Shown: positions 1-5,446 of the stretch, piece by piece
Position numbering within the stretch: position 1 is the first letter of the stretch
How the letters are laid out: each line of letters begins with the position of its first letter
NCBI GenBank assembly: GCA_003132085.1
Contig: PKWO01000268.1
Location: forward strand, 1 to 5,811
From: Oxalobacteraceae bacterium
Lineage (GTDB): Bacteria; Pseudomonadota; Gammaproteobacteria; Burkholderiales; Burkholderiaceae_D
DNA length: 5,811 nt
Direction of reading: 5' to 3'
The notes under the pieces: generated by a model
What the model was told of the DNA's origin: nothing
The model's input: only the letters and a program-made list of their open reading frames with translations
Databases searched by the model: none
Program-made: the position numbers and the translations under genes

Positions 1-186
1 ATAGATCGGCGGGTTCTTTTCCGCACCGAATGAGGCAGCCGTATCGGACTGACTGATTTCGCGCATCGGCACGCGGATGTCCGCGCGTGACCCTTGAACA
101 TAAATCTTGCGCGAATTCGGCAATGGCTGAATGGCTGCTTCATCCACCTGGGCGGTGGCGGCGAGAAACTTCGGGTTGGCGTTCAT
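1..186 (-). CDS. thiC: Phosphomethylpyrimidine synthase ThiC, N-terminal fragment (gene continues beyond the left edge)
   Basis: ThiC is the cytoplasmic radical-SAM enzyme that rearranges aminoimidazole ribotide into the hydroxymethylpyrimidine phosphate half of thiamine. Only the first 62 codons are present, and the frame is open to base 1. The translation begins MNANPKFLAATAQVDEAAIQ and continues with a GSRADIRVPMREI stretch (residues 32-44) and a FGAEKNPPIY stretch (53-62), which match the conserved ThiC N-terminal region. The catalytic barrel and the C-terminal cysteine cluster lie outside the window. The ATG at 184-186 is chosen because AAAGGAA (196-202 on the minus strand) sits 9 bases upstream and because the start lies downstream of a TPP riboswitch, the usual regulator of this gene. 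Identification is firm. Whether the rest of the gene is intact cannot be seen. Confidence 0.93.
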   Translation of the reverse strand, partial: MNANPKFLAATAQVDEAAIQPLPNSRKIYVQGSRADIRVPMREISQSDTAASFGAEKNPPIY

Positions 187-195
187 GGCGTTCCA

Positions 196-270
196 TTCCT
201 TTGCTCATAGTCAAAATAGCGAAGGAACGTCGGGAACAGCGCAGAACCAGTCCCGATAGCTTCCCTTCGC
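196..270 (-). promoter_or_regulatory. Expression platform of the thiC riboswitch (SD-sequestering translational switch)
   Basis: On the minus-strand RNA, UUCCUUCGC (219-227) can pair with GCAAAGGAA (196-204), which contains the thiC Shine-Dalgarno. This gives eight pairs with one C.A mismatch and a 14-base loop. The same UUCCUUCGC can instead pair with GCGAAGGGA (262-270), the conserved 3' end of the aptamer, giving nine pairs with one G-U. The second pairing encloses a small CGGGA/UCCCG stem (251-255 with 231-235). The two states exclude each other. When TPP holds 262-270 in the aptamer, 219-227 is free to mask the SD; without TPP the SD is exposed. The pairings are seen in the sequence. The direction of control is inferred from known TPP riboswitches of the E. 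coli thiM type. No U-run that would indicate a transcription terminator is present. Confidence 0.7.
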
Positions 271-368
271 TGGCATTATCCAGATCAGGTTGAGGGTGTT
301 TCTCACCCAACTGCATACGTGGTAGTGTCGTAATACCTACCGGCAAGCAGCCAGGACCCCTAGCATCG
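254..368 (-). promoter_or_regulatory. TPP riboswitch aptamer (THI element) of thiC
   Basis: The minus strand carries the thiamine pyrophosphate aptamer in the expected order. P1 is CGAUG (364-368) with UAUCG (254-258). P2 is GGGU (356-359) with ACCC (294-297). P3 is a nine-pair stem (347-355 with 306-314), extended by a GGUAG/CUACC P3a arm (337-341 with 321-325). The UGAGAAA pyrimidine-sensing segment lies at 299-305. The near-invariant CCUGAUCUGGAUAAU block, followed by GCCAGCG, spans 268-290 and forms the pyrophosphate-binding P4/P5 side. It lies in the leader of thiC, so it should lower ThiC production when TPP is plentiful. One departure from the usual CUGAGA is a G in place of the leading C, here paired at the base of P3. 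Confidence 0.95.
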
Positions 369-383
369 CTGTCTTTCGACAGC
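368..383 (-). other. 5' leader hairpin with GAAA tetraloop ahead of the TPP aptamer
   Basis: The minus-strand RNA reads GCUGUC-GAAA-GACAGC, a perfect six-pair stem closed by a GNRA-type tetraloop. It abuts the P1 stem of the aptamer, and its outermost base at 368 is shared with it. It lies just downstream of the predicted transcription start near 385, so it would form at the very 5' end of the thiC mRNA. Such 5'-terminal hairpins can protect transcripts from RppH/RNase E decay, or the stem could stack on P1. There is no following U-run, so it is not a terminator. The structure is seen directly; the function is inference. Confidence 0.6.
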
Positions 384-391
384 ATGGGCGA

Positions 392-421
392 ATTATACGC
401 CTTTGATCGTATTAGTCACCA
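392..421 (-). promoter_or_regulatory. Putative sigma70 promoter for thiC
   Basis: On the minus strand a perfect TATAAT lies at 392-397. Eighteen bases upstream is TGGTGA (416-421), a weak match to TTGACA (3 of 6). Transcription would begin near 385, right at the 5' hairpin and the riboswitch, giving a leader of about 200 bases. The -10 and its position make the assignment reasonable, but the -35 is poor. Confidence 0.5.
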
Positions 422-431
422 GCGACTGACT

Positions 432-437
432 TATAAT
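432..437 (+). promoter_or_regulatory. Putative -10 element of the valS promoter
   Basis: A perfect TATAAT lies 30 bases before the valS ATG, predicting a start near 444 and a leader of about 24 bases. No good -35 is visible: the hexamer at 17-base spacing (409-414, GTATTA) matches poorly, and TTGATC at 403-408 is too far away. The upstream part would overlap the -35 region of the divergent thiC promoter. Confidence 0.45.
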
Positions 438-467
438 CGCTGATTTAGCAAGAACATAAGCCAAATC

Positions 468-3290
468 ATGGAATTAGCCAAGTCTTTCGACCCCGCCGAC
501 ATTGAATCCTTTTGGCGTGCCGAATGGGAGAAGCGCGGGTATTACACCGCCACCACCGACGCCGGCAAACCGGCATTCAGCATTCAGTTGCCGCCGCCCA
601 ATGTGACCGGCACACTACACATGGGCCATGCATTCAACCAGACGATCATGGACGGCTTGACCCGCTATCACCGGATGCGCGGTTACAACACTGCCTGGAT
701 TCCCGGCACCGATCATGCGGGGATTGCCACGCAAATCGTCGTAGAGCGGCAACTCGATGCGCAAAAAATCTCGCGCCATGATTTAGGGCGCAAAAAATTC
801 GTCGAGAAAGTATGGGAGTGGAAAGAAAAATCAGGCGCCACCATCACCGGCCAGATGCGGCGCATGGGCGCCTCGACCGATTGGAGCCGCGAATATTTCA
901 CGATGGACGACAAACTGTCCGAGACCGTCACTGAAGTATTCGTGCGCCTTTATGAGCAAGGCTTGATCTATCGCGGCAAACGACTGGTCAACTGGGATCC
1001 AATGCTAGGCACTGCCGTATCCGACCTGGAAGTTGCATCCGAAGAAGAAGACGGTTTCATGTGGTATATCCGTTACCCGCTGGCAGACGGCAGCGGCCAT
1101 TTGACGGTGGCAACCACGCGCCCGGAAACCTTGCTGGGCGACGCCGCAGTAGCGGTCGACCCGACCGACGAACGTTATCTTCATCTGCTCGGCAAAATGC
1201 TCAAGCTGCCGCTGACCGATCGTGAAATCCCGATCATTGCCGATGAGTACGTCGACAAGGAGTTCGGCACCGGCTGCGTGAAAATTACCCCGGCGCACGA
1301 CTTCAACGACTATGCGGTAGGCCAGCGTCATCAATTGGCGCAAATCAGCGTACTGACATTGGACGCCAAAATCAGCGCCAGCGCACCCGCTGCCTACCAA
1401 GGTCTCGATCGTTTCGCCGCCAGGAAACAAATCGTCGCGGATCTTGATGCGCAAGGCTTGCTGGCCGAGGTCAAGCCGCACAAATTGATGGTGCCGCGCG
1501 GCGACCGCACCGGCGTGGTGCTGGAACCGATGTTGACCGATCAGTGGTTCGTCGCCATGAGCAAACCGGCGCCCGAGGGCACATATTTCCCCGGCAAGTC
1601 GATTGCCGAAGTCGCGCTGGAGAAAGTGGCCGGCGGCGAAATCAATTTCGTGCCGGAAAACTGGAGCACAACTTATAACCAATGGCTCAATAATATCCAG
1701 GACTGGTGCGTGTCGCGTCAATTATGGTGGGGCCATCAAATCCCGGCATGGTACGACGAACAAGGCAACATCTATGTCGCCCGCACCGAGCGCGATGCGC
1801 TAGCGCAATCGGGCGGCAAGCCGATCACGCGTGATGCCGATGTGCTGGACACCTGGTTCTCGTCGGCGCTGGTGCCGTTCTCGACGTTGGGCTGGCCGAA
1901 AGAAACGCCGGACTACAATATGTTCCTGCCGTCGTCGGTGCTGGTAACCGGCTTTGACATCATTTTCTTTTGGGTCGCGCGGATGGTGATGATGACTACC
2001 CACTTCACCGGCAAGGTTCCGTTCAAGACCGTGTATGTGCACGGCCTGGTGCGCGACAGCAGCGGTCAGAAGATGTCGAAGTCCAAGGGAAATACGCTGG
2101 ATCCGATCGACCTGATCGATGGCATCACGATCGATGACTTGGTAAGCAAACGCACCACCGGGTTAATGAATCCGAAAAATGCGCCGAAAATCGAAAAAGC
2201 CACGCGCAAGGAGTTCCCTACCGGCATTCCAGCGTTTGGCACCGACGCACTTCGCTTCACGATGGCCAGTTATGCCAGTCTCGGACGCAACATCAATTTC
2301 GACTTGAACCGCTGCGAAGGCTATCGCAACTTCTGCAACAAACTGTGGAATGCGACACGCTTTGTGTTGATGAATACCGAAGACAAGGATTGCGGCGTCG
2401 AAGAACACGGTGCGGATGTCTGCGGGCCGGGCGGATATCTGGACTTTTCGCACGCCGACCGCTGGATCGTCTCCATACTGCAGCGAACCGAAGCCGAGGT
2501 TGAAAAAGGTTTCGCCGACTACCGCTTCGACAATATTGCTTCTGCGCTTTACAAATTCATCTGGGACGAATATTGCGACTGGTATCTCGAAGTCGCCAAA
2601 GTGCAGATTCAGCACGGTAGCGAAGCGCAACAGCGCGCTACCCGGCGCACGTTGTTGAAAGTGCTGGAAACCGTGCTGCGGCTTGCGCACCCGGTCATTC
2701 CCTTTATCACCGAGGCGCTGTGGCAAACGGTCGCCCCGTTATCCGGCAAAGCGCTGAATCCAGCCGGCGATTCCATCATGCAGCAGCCCTACCCGCTGTC
2801 GCAACCGGGGAAAATCGACACACTTGCCGAGGCCTGGATGGCCCAACTAAAATCGATGACCGATGCCTGCCGCAATCTGCGCGGTGAAATGCAATTATCT
2901 CCGGCGTTGCGCGTGCCGCTGATTCTGCAGGCAGCGCAAGCCGCCGACAATACTGCATTGCAAGACTTCGCCCCGTATCTGCAGGCACTGGCTAAACTAT
3001 CGGATGTGCAGGTAGTCGATGTGCTGCCGGAGTCCCCGGCACCGGTTTCGATCGTCGGTGAAATCAAGCTGATGCTGAAGGTGGAAATCGATGTTGCCGC
3101 TGAGCGCGAACGCATCGCCAAAGAAATTGCGCGGCTAGAAGGCGAAATCGCCAAGGCGGAGACCAAACTCGGCAACGAAAGTTTCGTTGCCCGCGCACCA
3201 GCCCAAGTAGTTACACAAGAGAAAGAAAGACTGAGCGGCTTTGCGGCGACGCTTGCCAAATTACGCGAACAGTTCGATACATTGAAATAG
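468..3290 (+). CDS. valS: Valyl-tRNA synthetase (class I aminoacyl-tRNA synthetase)
   Basis: The enzyme charges tRNA-Val with valine in the cytoplasm and hydrolyses mischarged threonine. It has 940 residues, close to the roughly 950 of E. coli ValS, and looks complete. The Rossmann nucleotide-binding signature is PPPNVTGTLHMGH (residues 42-54), with HMGH as the HIGH motif. The CP1 editing domain lies at about 200-350 and includes ATTRPET (215-221) and GTGCVKITPAHDFND (267-281). DVLDTWFSS (458-466) and KMSKS (535-539) complete the active site. The tRNA-anticodon-binding helical domain covers about 660-810. A charged C-terminal helical arm (about 875-940, rich in E, K, R and A) is the coiled coil that contacts the tRNA elbow. 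The start at 468 gives a normal ValS N-terminus, MELAKSFDPADIESFW. No strong Shine-Dalgarno precedes it. The gene is divergent from thiC and probably monocistronic or weakly linked to the next gene, which starts 141 bases downstream. Confidence 0.98.
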   Translation: MELAKSFDPADIESFWRAEWEKRGYYTATTDAGKPAFSIQLPPPNVTGTLHMGHAFNQTIMDGLTRYHRMRGYNTAWIPGTDHAGIATQIVVERQLDAQKISRHDLGRKKFVEKVWEWKEKSGATITGQMRRMGASTDWSREYFTMDDKLSETVTEVFVRLYEQGLIYRGKRLVNWDPMLGTAVSDLEVASEEEDGFMWYIRYPLADGSGHLTVATTRPETLLGDAAVAVDPTDERYLHLLGKMLKLPLTDREIPIIADEYVDKEFGTGCVKITPAHDFNDYAVGQRHQLAQISVLTLDAKISASAPAAYQGLDRFAARKQIVADLDAQGLLAEVKPHKLMVPRGDRTGVVLEPMLTDQWFVAMSKPAPEGTYFPGKSIAEVALEKVAGGEINFVPENWSTTYNQWLNNIQDWCVSRQLWWGHQIPAWYDEQGNIYVARTERDALAQSGGKPITRDADVLDTWFSSALVPFSTLGWPKETPDYNMFLPSSVLVTGFDIIFFWVARMVMMTTHFTGKVPFKTVYVHGLVRDSSGQKMSKSKGNTLDPIDLIDGITIDDLVSKRTTGLMNPKNAPKIEKATRKEFPTGIPAFGTDALRFTMASYASLGRNINFDLNRCEGYRNFCNKLWNATRFVLMNTEDKDCGVEEHGADVCGPGGYLDFSHADRWIVSILQRTEAEVEKGFADYRFDNIASALYKFIWDEYCDWYLEVAKVQIQHGSEAQQRATRRTLLKVLETVLRLAHPVIPFITEALWQTVAPLSGKALNPAGDSIMQQPYPLSQPGKIDTLAEAWMAQLKSMTDACRNLRGEMQLSPALRVPLILQAAQAADNTALQDFAPYLQALAKLSDVQVVDVLPESPAPVSIVGEIKLMLKVEIDVAAERERIAKEIARLEGEIAKAETKLGNESFVARAPAQVVTQEKERLSGFAATLAKLREQFDTLK

Positions 3291-3291
3291 A

Positions 3292-3321
3292 GGATTTGCT
3301 CTACAACAAAGTGACAAATCC
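3292..3321 (+). terminator. Weak hairpin just after valS, possible 3' end structure
   Basis: GGATTTG (3292-3298) and CAAATCC (3315-3321) form a perfect seven-pair stem with a 16-base loop, beginning two bases after the valS stop codon. No run of U follows, so it is not a canonical intrinsic terminator. It might trim or protect the valS mRNA end, or be chance. Confidence 0.25.
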
Positions 3322-3385
3322 GAATATGGGACGGTTTCGTTTCATGAGATGATCTTGCAAAAACCACATCAGATAATAAGCGCGA

Positions 3386-3402
3386 GCGCCAGACCCTGGC
3401 GC
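3386..3402 (+). other. GC-rich hairpin in the leader of the DUF2147 gene
   Basis: GCGCCAG (3386-3392) and CTGGCGC (3396-3402) are perfect inverted repeats separated by only ACC. The hairpin lies 17 bases ahead of the AAGGAG ribosome binding site of the next gene. No T-run follows on either strand, so it is not a standard terminator. GATAAT at 3372-3377 could be a -10 for the downstream gene, but no matching -35 is visible. If it is used, the hairpin would sit at the 5' end of that mRNA. It could also be a dyad operator. Confidence 0.4.
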
Positions 3403-3431
3403 CGTGCAAGATAAACCTCAAGGAGAAGACA

Positions 3432-3875
3432 ATGAAACGACTGTTGCTTATGATCATCGCCACCGTGCTGACAGCCGGCAGCGGATGGGCGCAGGAGGCT
3501 TCGCCGGTCGGGCTTTGGAAAAATATCGACGACAACTCTGGCAAGCCGAAGGCCTTGATCCGCATTACCGACAGCAACGGCGAACTCAAAGGGAGGATCG
3601 AAAAACTGTTCCGGGAAAGTGGCGAGGACCCCGCCCCCAAGTGCACAAAATGCGAAGACGCGCGCAAAGATCAACCGGTGATCGGAATGACTATCTTGTC
3701 GGGCATGAAACGGGATGGCGACGAATACAACGGCGGCCAGATACTCGACCCCGACAACGGCCGGGTTTATCGCAGCAAACTAAAACTGACCGATAGCGGC
3801 AAGAAGTTGAACGTGCGCGGCTTCATCGGCATACCGATGCTGGGGCGCACGCAAACCTGGTTGCGCGAAGAGTAG
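3432..3875 (+). CDS. Exported DUF2147 family protein
   Basis: This 147-residue protein has a Sec signal peptide: basic MKR, a hydrophobic core at about residues 4-15, and a likely cleavage after Ala20 (GWA|QEA). The mature part of about 127 residues shows the DUF2147 pattern. VGLWKNIDDNSGKPKALIRI (26-45) is followed by GELKGRIEKL (50-59), a CTKC pair (Cys71, Cys74), DQPVIGM (80-86), GGQILDPDNGRVY (101-113) and RGFIGIPMLGRTQTW (129-143). The family is small, periplasmic or outer-membrane associated, probably beta-rich, and of no established function. The Cys pair could form a disulphide in the periplasm. The start is well supported by AAGGAG at 3420-3425, six bases before the ATG. The neighbours give no functional hint. 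The stop codon lies one base from the stop codon of the convergent hydratase gene. Confidence 0.92.
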   Translation: MKRLLLMIIATVLTAGSGWAQEASPVGLWKNIDDNSGKPKALIRITDSNGELKGRIEKLFRESGEDPAPKCTKCEDARKDQPVIGMTILSGMKRDGDEYNGGQILDPDNGRVYRSKLKLTDSGKKLNVRGFIGIPMLGRTQTWLREE

Positions 3876-3876
3876 A

Positions 3877-4701
3877 TTACACAAATGAAATCGCCAACCC
3901 CGGCAAGCTGACTCCGGAAAACGCGGTTGCCCAGGTCTGCCCCGGTGCTATCGGCAACACGTCGGCCCACGTGCCGGTGGTGATGATTTCACCGGCTGTC
4001 AACGGCTCAAACTGCGGCTGTGCGGCCAGCATCTGATTCAATTGCCATAGCGCATGGACGGGGCTGCCCCAGACGTCGCCGCCGAATCCGGCCGCGCGCA
4101 ACTCCTCGCCGCACGACAATGACACACTGGCGCTCGCCAACACTTGCGGCAGGTTGCGGCGCGACGCCGACGACAGCGATTTAGGCTCTCCGATCAGCAA
4201 CGCGCCATGCAAGCCGAACGCGGCAATCGCGTCAGCCTCTTCGAATTTCCAATCGGGAAAAGGGCAGGCGACGATTTCGAACGCGTGTGCCATCCACTCG
4301 ATGCAGTCGGCAATGGCCGCCAGAGTCGCATCCGGGGCGGGCGTCTTGGCCAGCCGGAACACCACTTCCGGGCCAACGCGCGGCTGCAGAGCGCCTACCA
4401 GGCTTTGAATCGCCCGATTGTCGTCAATATAGCGCACGGTCGAATCGAACATCGGCGTCCAGATCGGCATGTGGATGGGCTCGGCAACCCCGTAGCGCGA
4501 CCATATCTTGCGGTTGGTGAAACCAATCTTGCGGCCGATCTGGACTTCTCCTTGGGCGATGCGGGTTTCCCAAATGCATTTGGCGATGTCATAACCGTCT
4601 GCTGTCGATAAGGGTTCATGCGCGGATAACGGCGGAATCAATTGCGCGCCGGCACGCGCGTCAAGCAGTTGATGTGCATAGCGATTGGCTTGGGTAGACA
4701 T
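3877..4701 (-). CDS. 2-keto-4-pentenoate hydratase-like protein (FAH superfamily, MhpD/DmpE type)
   Basis: The family hydrates 2-hydroxy-dienoates, or decarboxylates related oxo acids, in meta-cleavage pathways of aromatic catabolism, using a divalent metal. With the chosen ATG at 4699-4701 the protein has 274 residues. It shows the family landmarks IGRKIGFTNRKIW (about 56-68), LQPRVGPEVVFRL (105-117), CIEWMAHAFEIV (133-144), DWKFEEADAIAAFGLHGALL (150-169) and GEIITTGTWADVLPIAPG (237-254). In E. coli MhpD the metal ligands are, as I recall, Glu106, Glu108 and Glu139. Here the second and third are present (Glu112, Glu142), but the first is Gly110. Starts at 4707 (two residues longer) and 4764 (21 longer) are also open. 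None has a clear Shine-Dalgarno, and 4701 fits the family N-terminus best. No aromatic-degradation partner genes are in the window, so the true substrate is unknown. Confidence 0.85.
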   Translation of the reverse strand: MSTQANRYAHQLLDARAGAQLIPPLSAHEPLSTADGYDIAKCIWETRIAQGEVQIGRKIGFTNRKIWSRYGVAEPIHMPIWTPMFDSTVRYIDDNRAIQSLVGALQPRVGPEVVFRLAKTPAPDATLAAIADCIEWMAHAFEIVACPFPDWKFEEADAIAAFGLHGALLIGEPKSLSSASRRNLPQVLASASVSLSCGEELRAAGFGGDVWGSPVHALWQLNQMLAAQPQFEPLTAGEIITTGTWADVLPIAPGQTWATAFSGVSLPGLAISFV

Positions 4702-4985
4702 CAGCATAACGAACTCGCGCAAAAAGGAAACCGGCAAACAAGCTTGTGGCCAGCCCGCCGTCATTCAGGGAACAGATATCCGGTTCGGAAAGCGTAGGGT
4801 AGAAATGGCTGACCGAGCAGAGATTATGCCGATTTTGGCGAAGAATAGTAGCGAAATTGACCAAAAAATTAGTAAAGCTCCGGACCCTATGTATTTATGT
4901 AACAGATTCCGCTTAAATCGAATCAGTTTCCGCTCGTTGTTTGCGAGTGTTGAATATTGCACCCATCTTTCATTGCACTAAAGCC
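4702..4985. other. AT-richer intergenic region between the hydratase gene and yaiI
   Basis: This stretch separates two same-strand genes. GC is about 41% over 4801-4980, clearly below the flanking coding sequence. It should contain the hydratase promoter on the minus strand. The best -10 candidate is CATAAT (4823-4828, minus), but I find no convincing -35 at the right spacing. I see no intrinsic terminator for yaiI: the CUCG/CGAG stem at 4933-4947 is short and lacks a U-run. A 58-codon plus-strand frame at 4805-4981 and an imperfect direct repeat at 4903-4934 are discussed separately. No RNA gene or protein fossil is recognisable. Confidence 0.5.
4903..4934. repeat. Imperfect 11-bp direct repeat with 21-bp period
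   Basis: CAGATTCCGCT (4903-4913) and CAGTTTCCGCT (4924-4934) match at 10 of 11 positions, with start points 21 bases apart, which is two helical turns. Both would face the same side of the DNA, the usual arrangement for a tandem regulator site upstream of the hydratase gene. No regulator family is recognised from the half-site, and chance is a real alternative. Confidence 0.35.
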
Positions 4986-5438
4986 TCATTGTTTACCGTA
5001 ACGCGTTAGATGCCGATCCAGCTGATTGGCAAACATTTGCCGATCAGCCTGACTAAACGGCGCCGGACCGCCGGTGTCGACACCGCCACTGCGCAAATCG
5101 TCCATGAAACTGCGCATGCTCAAAAATTCCCGAATATTTTCCTTGGTGTAAAACTCGCCCCTCGGATTGAGTGCATACGCGCCCTTCTCCAGCGCATCGG
5201 CCGCCAGCGGAATATCGGCGGTAATCACCAAATCGCCGGTTTGCGCCAAACGCACGATTTCCTGATCTGCCACATCAAATCCAGACGGCACCTGAAGTGC
5301 CTTGATATACCGCGAAGGCGGTGTCCGCAGCAATTTGTTGGCCACCAGCGTTACATTGATTTCCAGCCGTTCCGCTAGCCGAAACAGGATATCCTTGATA
5401 ACGCCGGGACAGGCATCGGCATCGACCCAGATTTGCAT
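4986..5438 (-). CDS. yaiI: UPF0178 / DUF188 family protein YaiI
   Basis: The 150-residue protein aligns through nearly its whole length with E. coli YaiI. Family signatures are IWVDADACP (residues 3-11), LVANKLLRTPPSR (31-43), GFDVADQEIV (53-62), GDLVITADIPLA (68-79), NPRGEFYTKENIRE (91-104) and FMDDLRSGGVDTGGP (111-125). The biochemical function is not established. The fold is, as I recall, placed near the PIN-like nuclease superfamily, and the conserved acidic residues Asp6, Asp8, Asp59 and Asp75 would suit a metal site. The ATG at 5436-5438 gives the canonical N-terminus MQIWVDADACP. A weak GGGA lies 11 bases upstream, overlapping the end of ruvB. Only 8 bases separate it from the ruvB stop codon, so the two are probably co-transcribed and perhaps translationally coupled. 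Confidence 0.95.
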   Translation of the reverse strand: MQIWVDADACPGVIKDILFRLAERLEINVTLVANKLLRTPPSRYIKALQVPSGFDVADQEIVRLAQTGDLVITADIPLAADALEKGAYALNPRGEFYTKENIREFLSMRSFMDDLRSGGVDTGGPAPFSQADRQMFANQLDRHLTRYGKQ

Positions 5439-5446
5439 TTACGGAT

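Noticed and set aside
87..385. Short open frames on both strands (87-293 plus, 140-385 minus) in the thiC/valS gap
   Set aside because: They overlap the thiC start and the TPP riboswitch; their translations are non-protein-like and explained by the RNA structure.
1005..1721. 238-codon minus-strand open frame inside valS
   Set aside because: It is antisense to conserved ValS editing and catalytic regions, its translation matches no family I know, and it arises from GC-rich codon bias.
2789..3667. 292-codon minus-strand open frame spanning the valS end and the DUF2147 start
   Set aside because: It is long but covers two well-supported opposite-strand genes; its Ser/Arg/Ala-rich translation is typical of an antisense shadow.
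4144..4611. 155-codon plus-strand open frame opposite the hydratase gene
   Set aside because: It is antisense to conserved hydratase motifs; the translation is Arg-rich and unrecognised.
4708..4764. Longer N-terminus of the hydratase-like protein (start at 4764)
   Set aside because: The extra residues do not fit the family N-terminus and there is no ribosome binding site; kept only as an alternative.
4933..4947. CTCG/CGAG hairpin as terminator of the ruvB-yaiI transcript
   Set aside because: It has only four to five pairs and no U-run on the minus strand.
4765..4962. 65-codon minus-strand open frame in the gap after yaiI
   Set aside because: It has no Shine-Dalgarno, and its hydrophobic/basic translation is unrecognised and consistent with AT-rich intergenic sequence.
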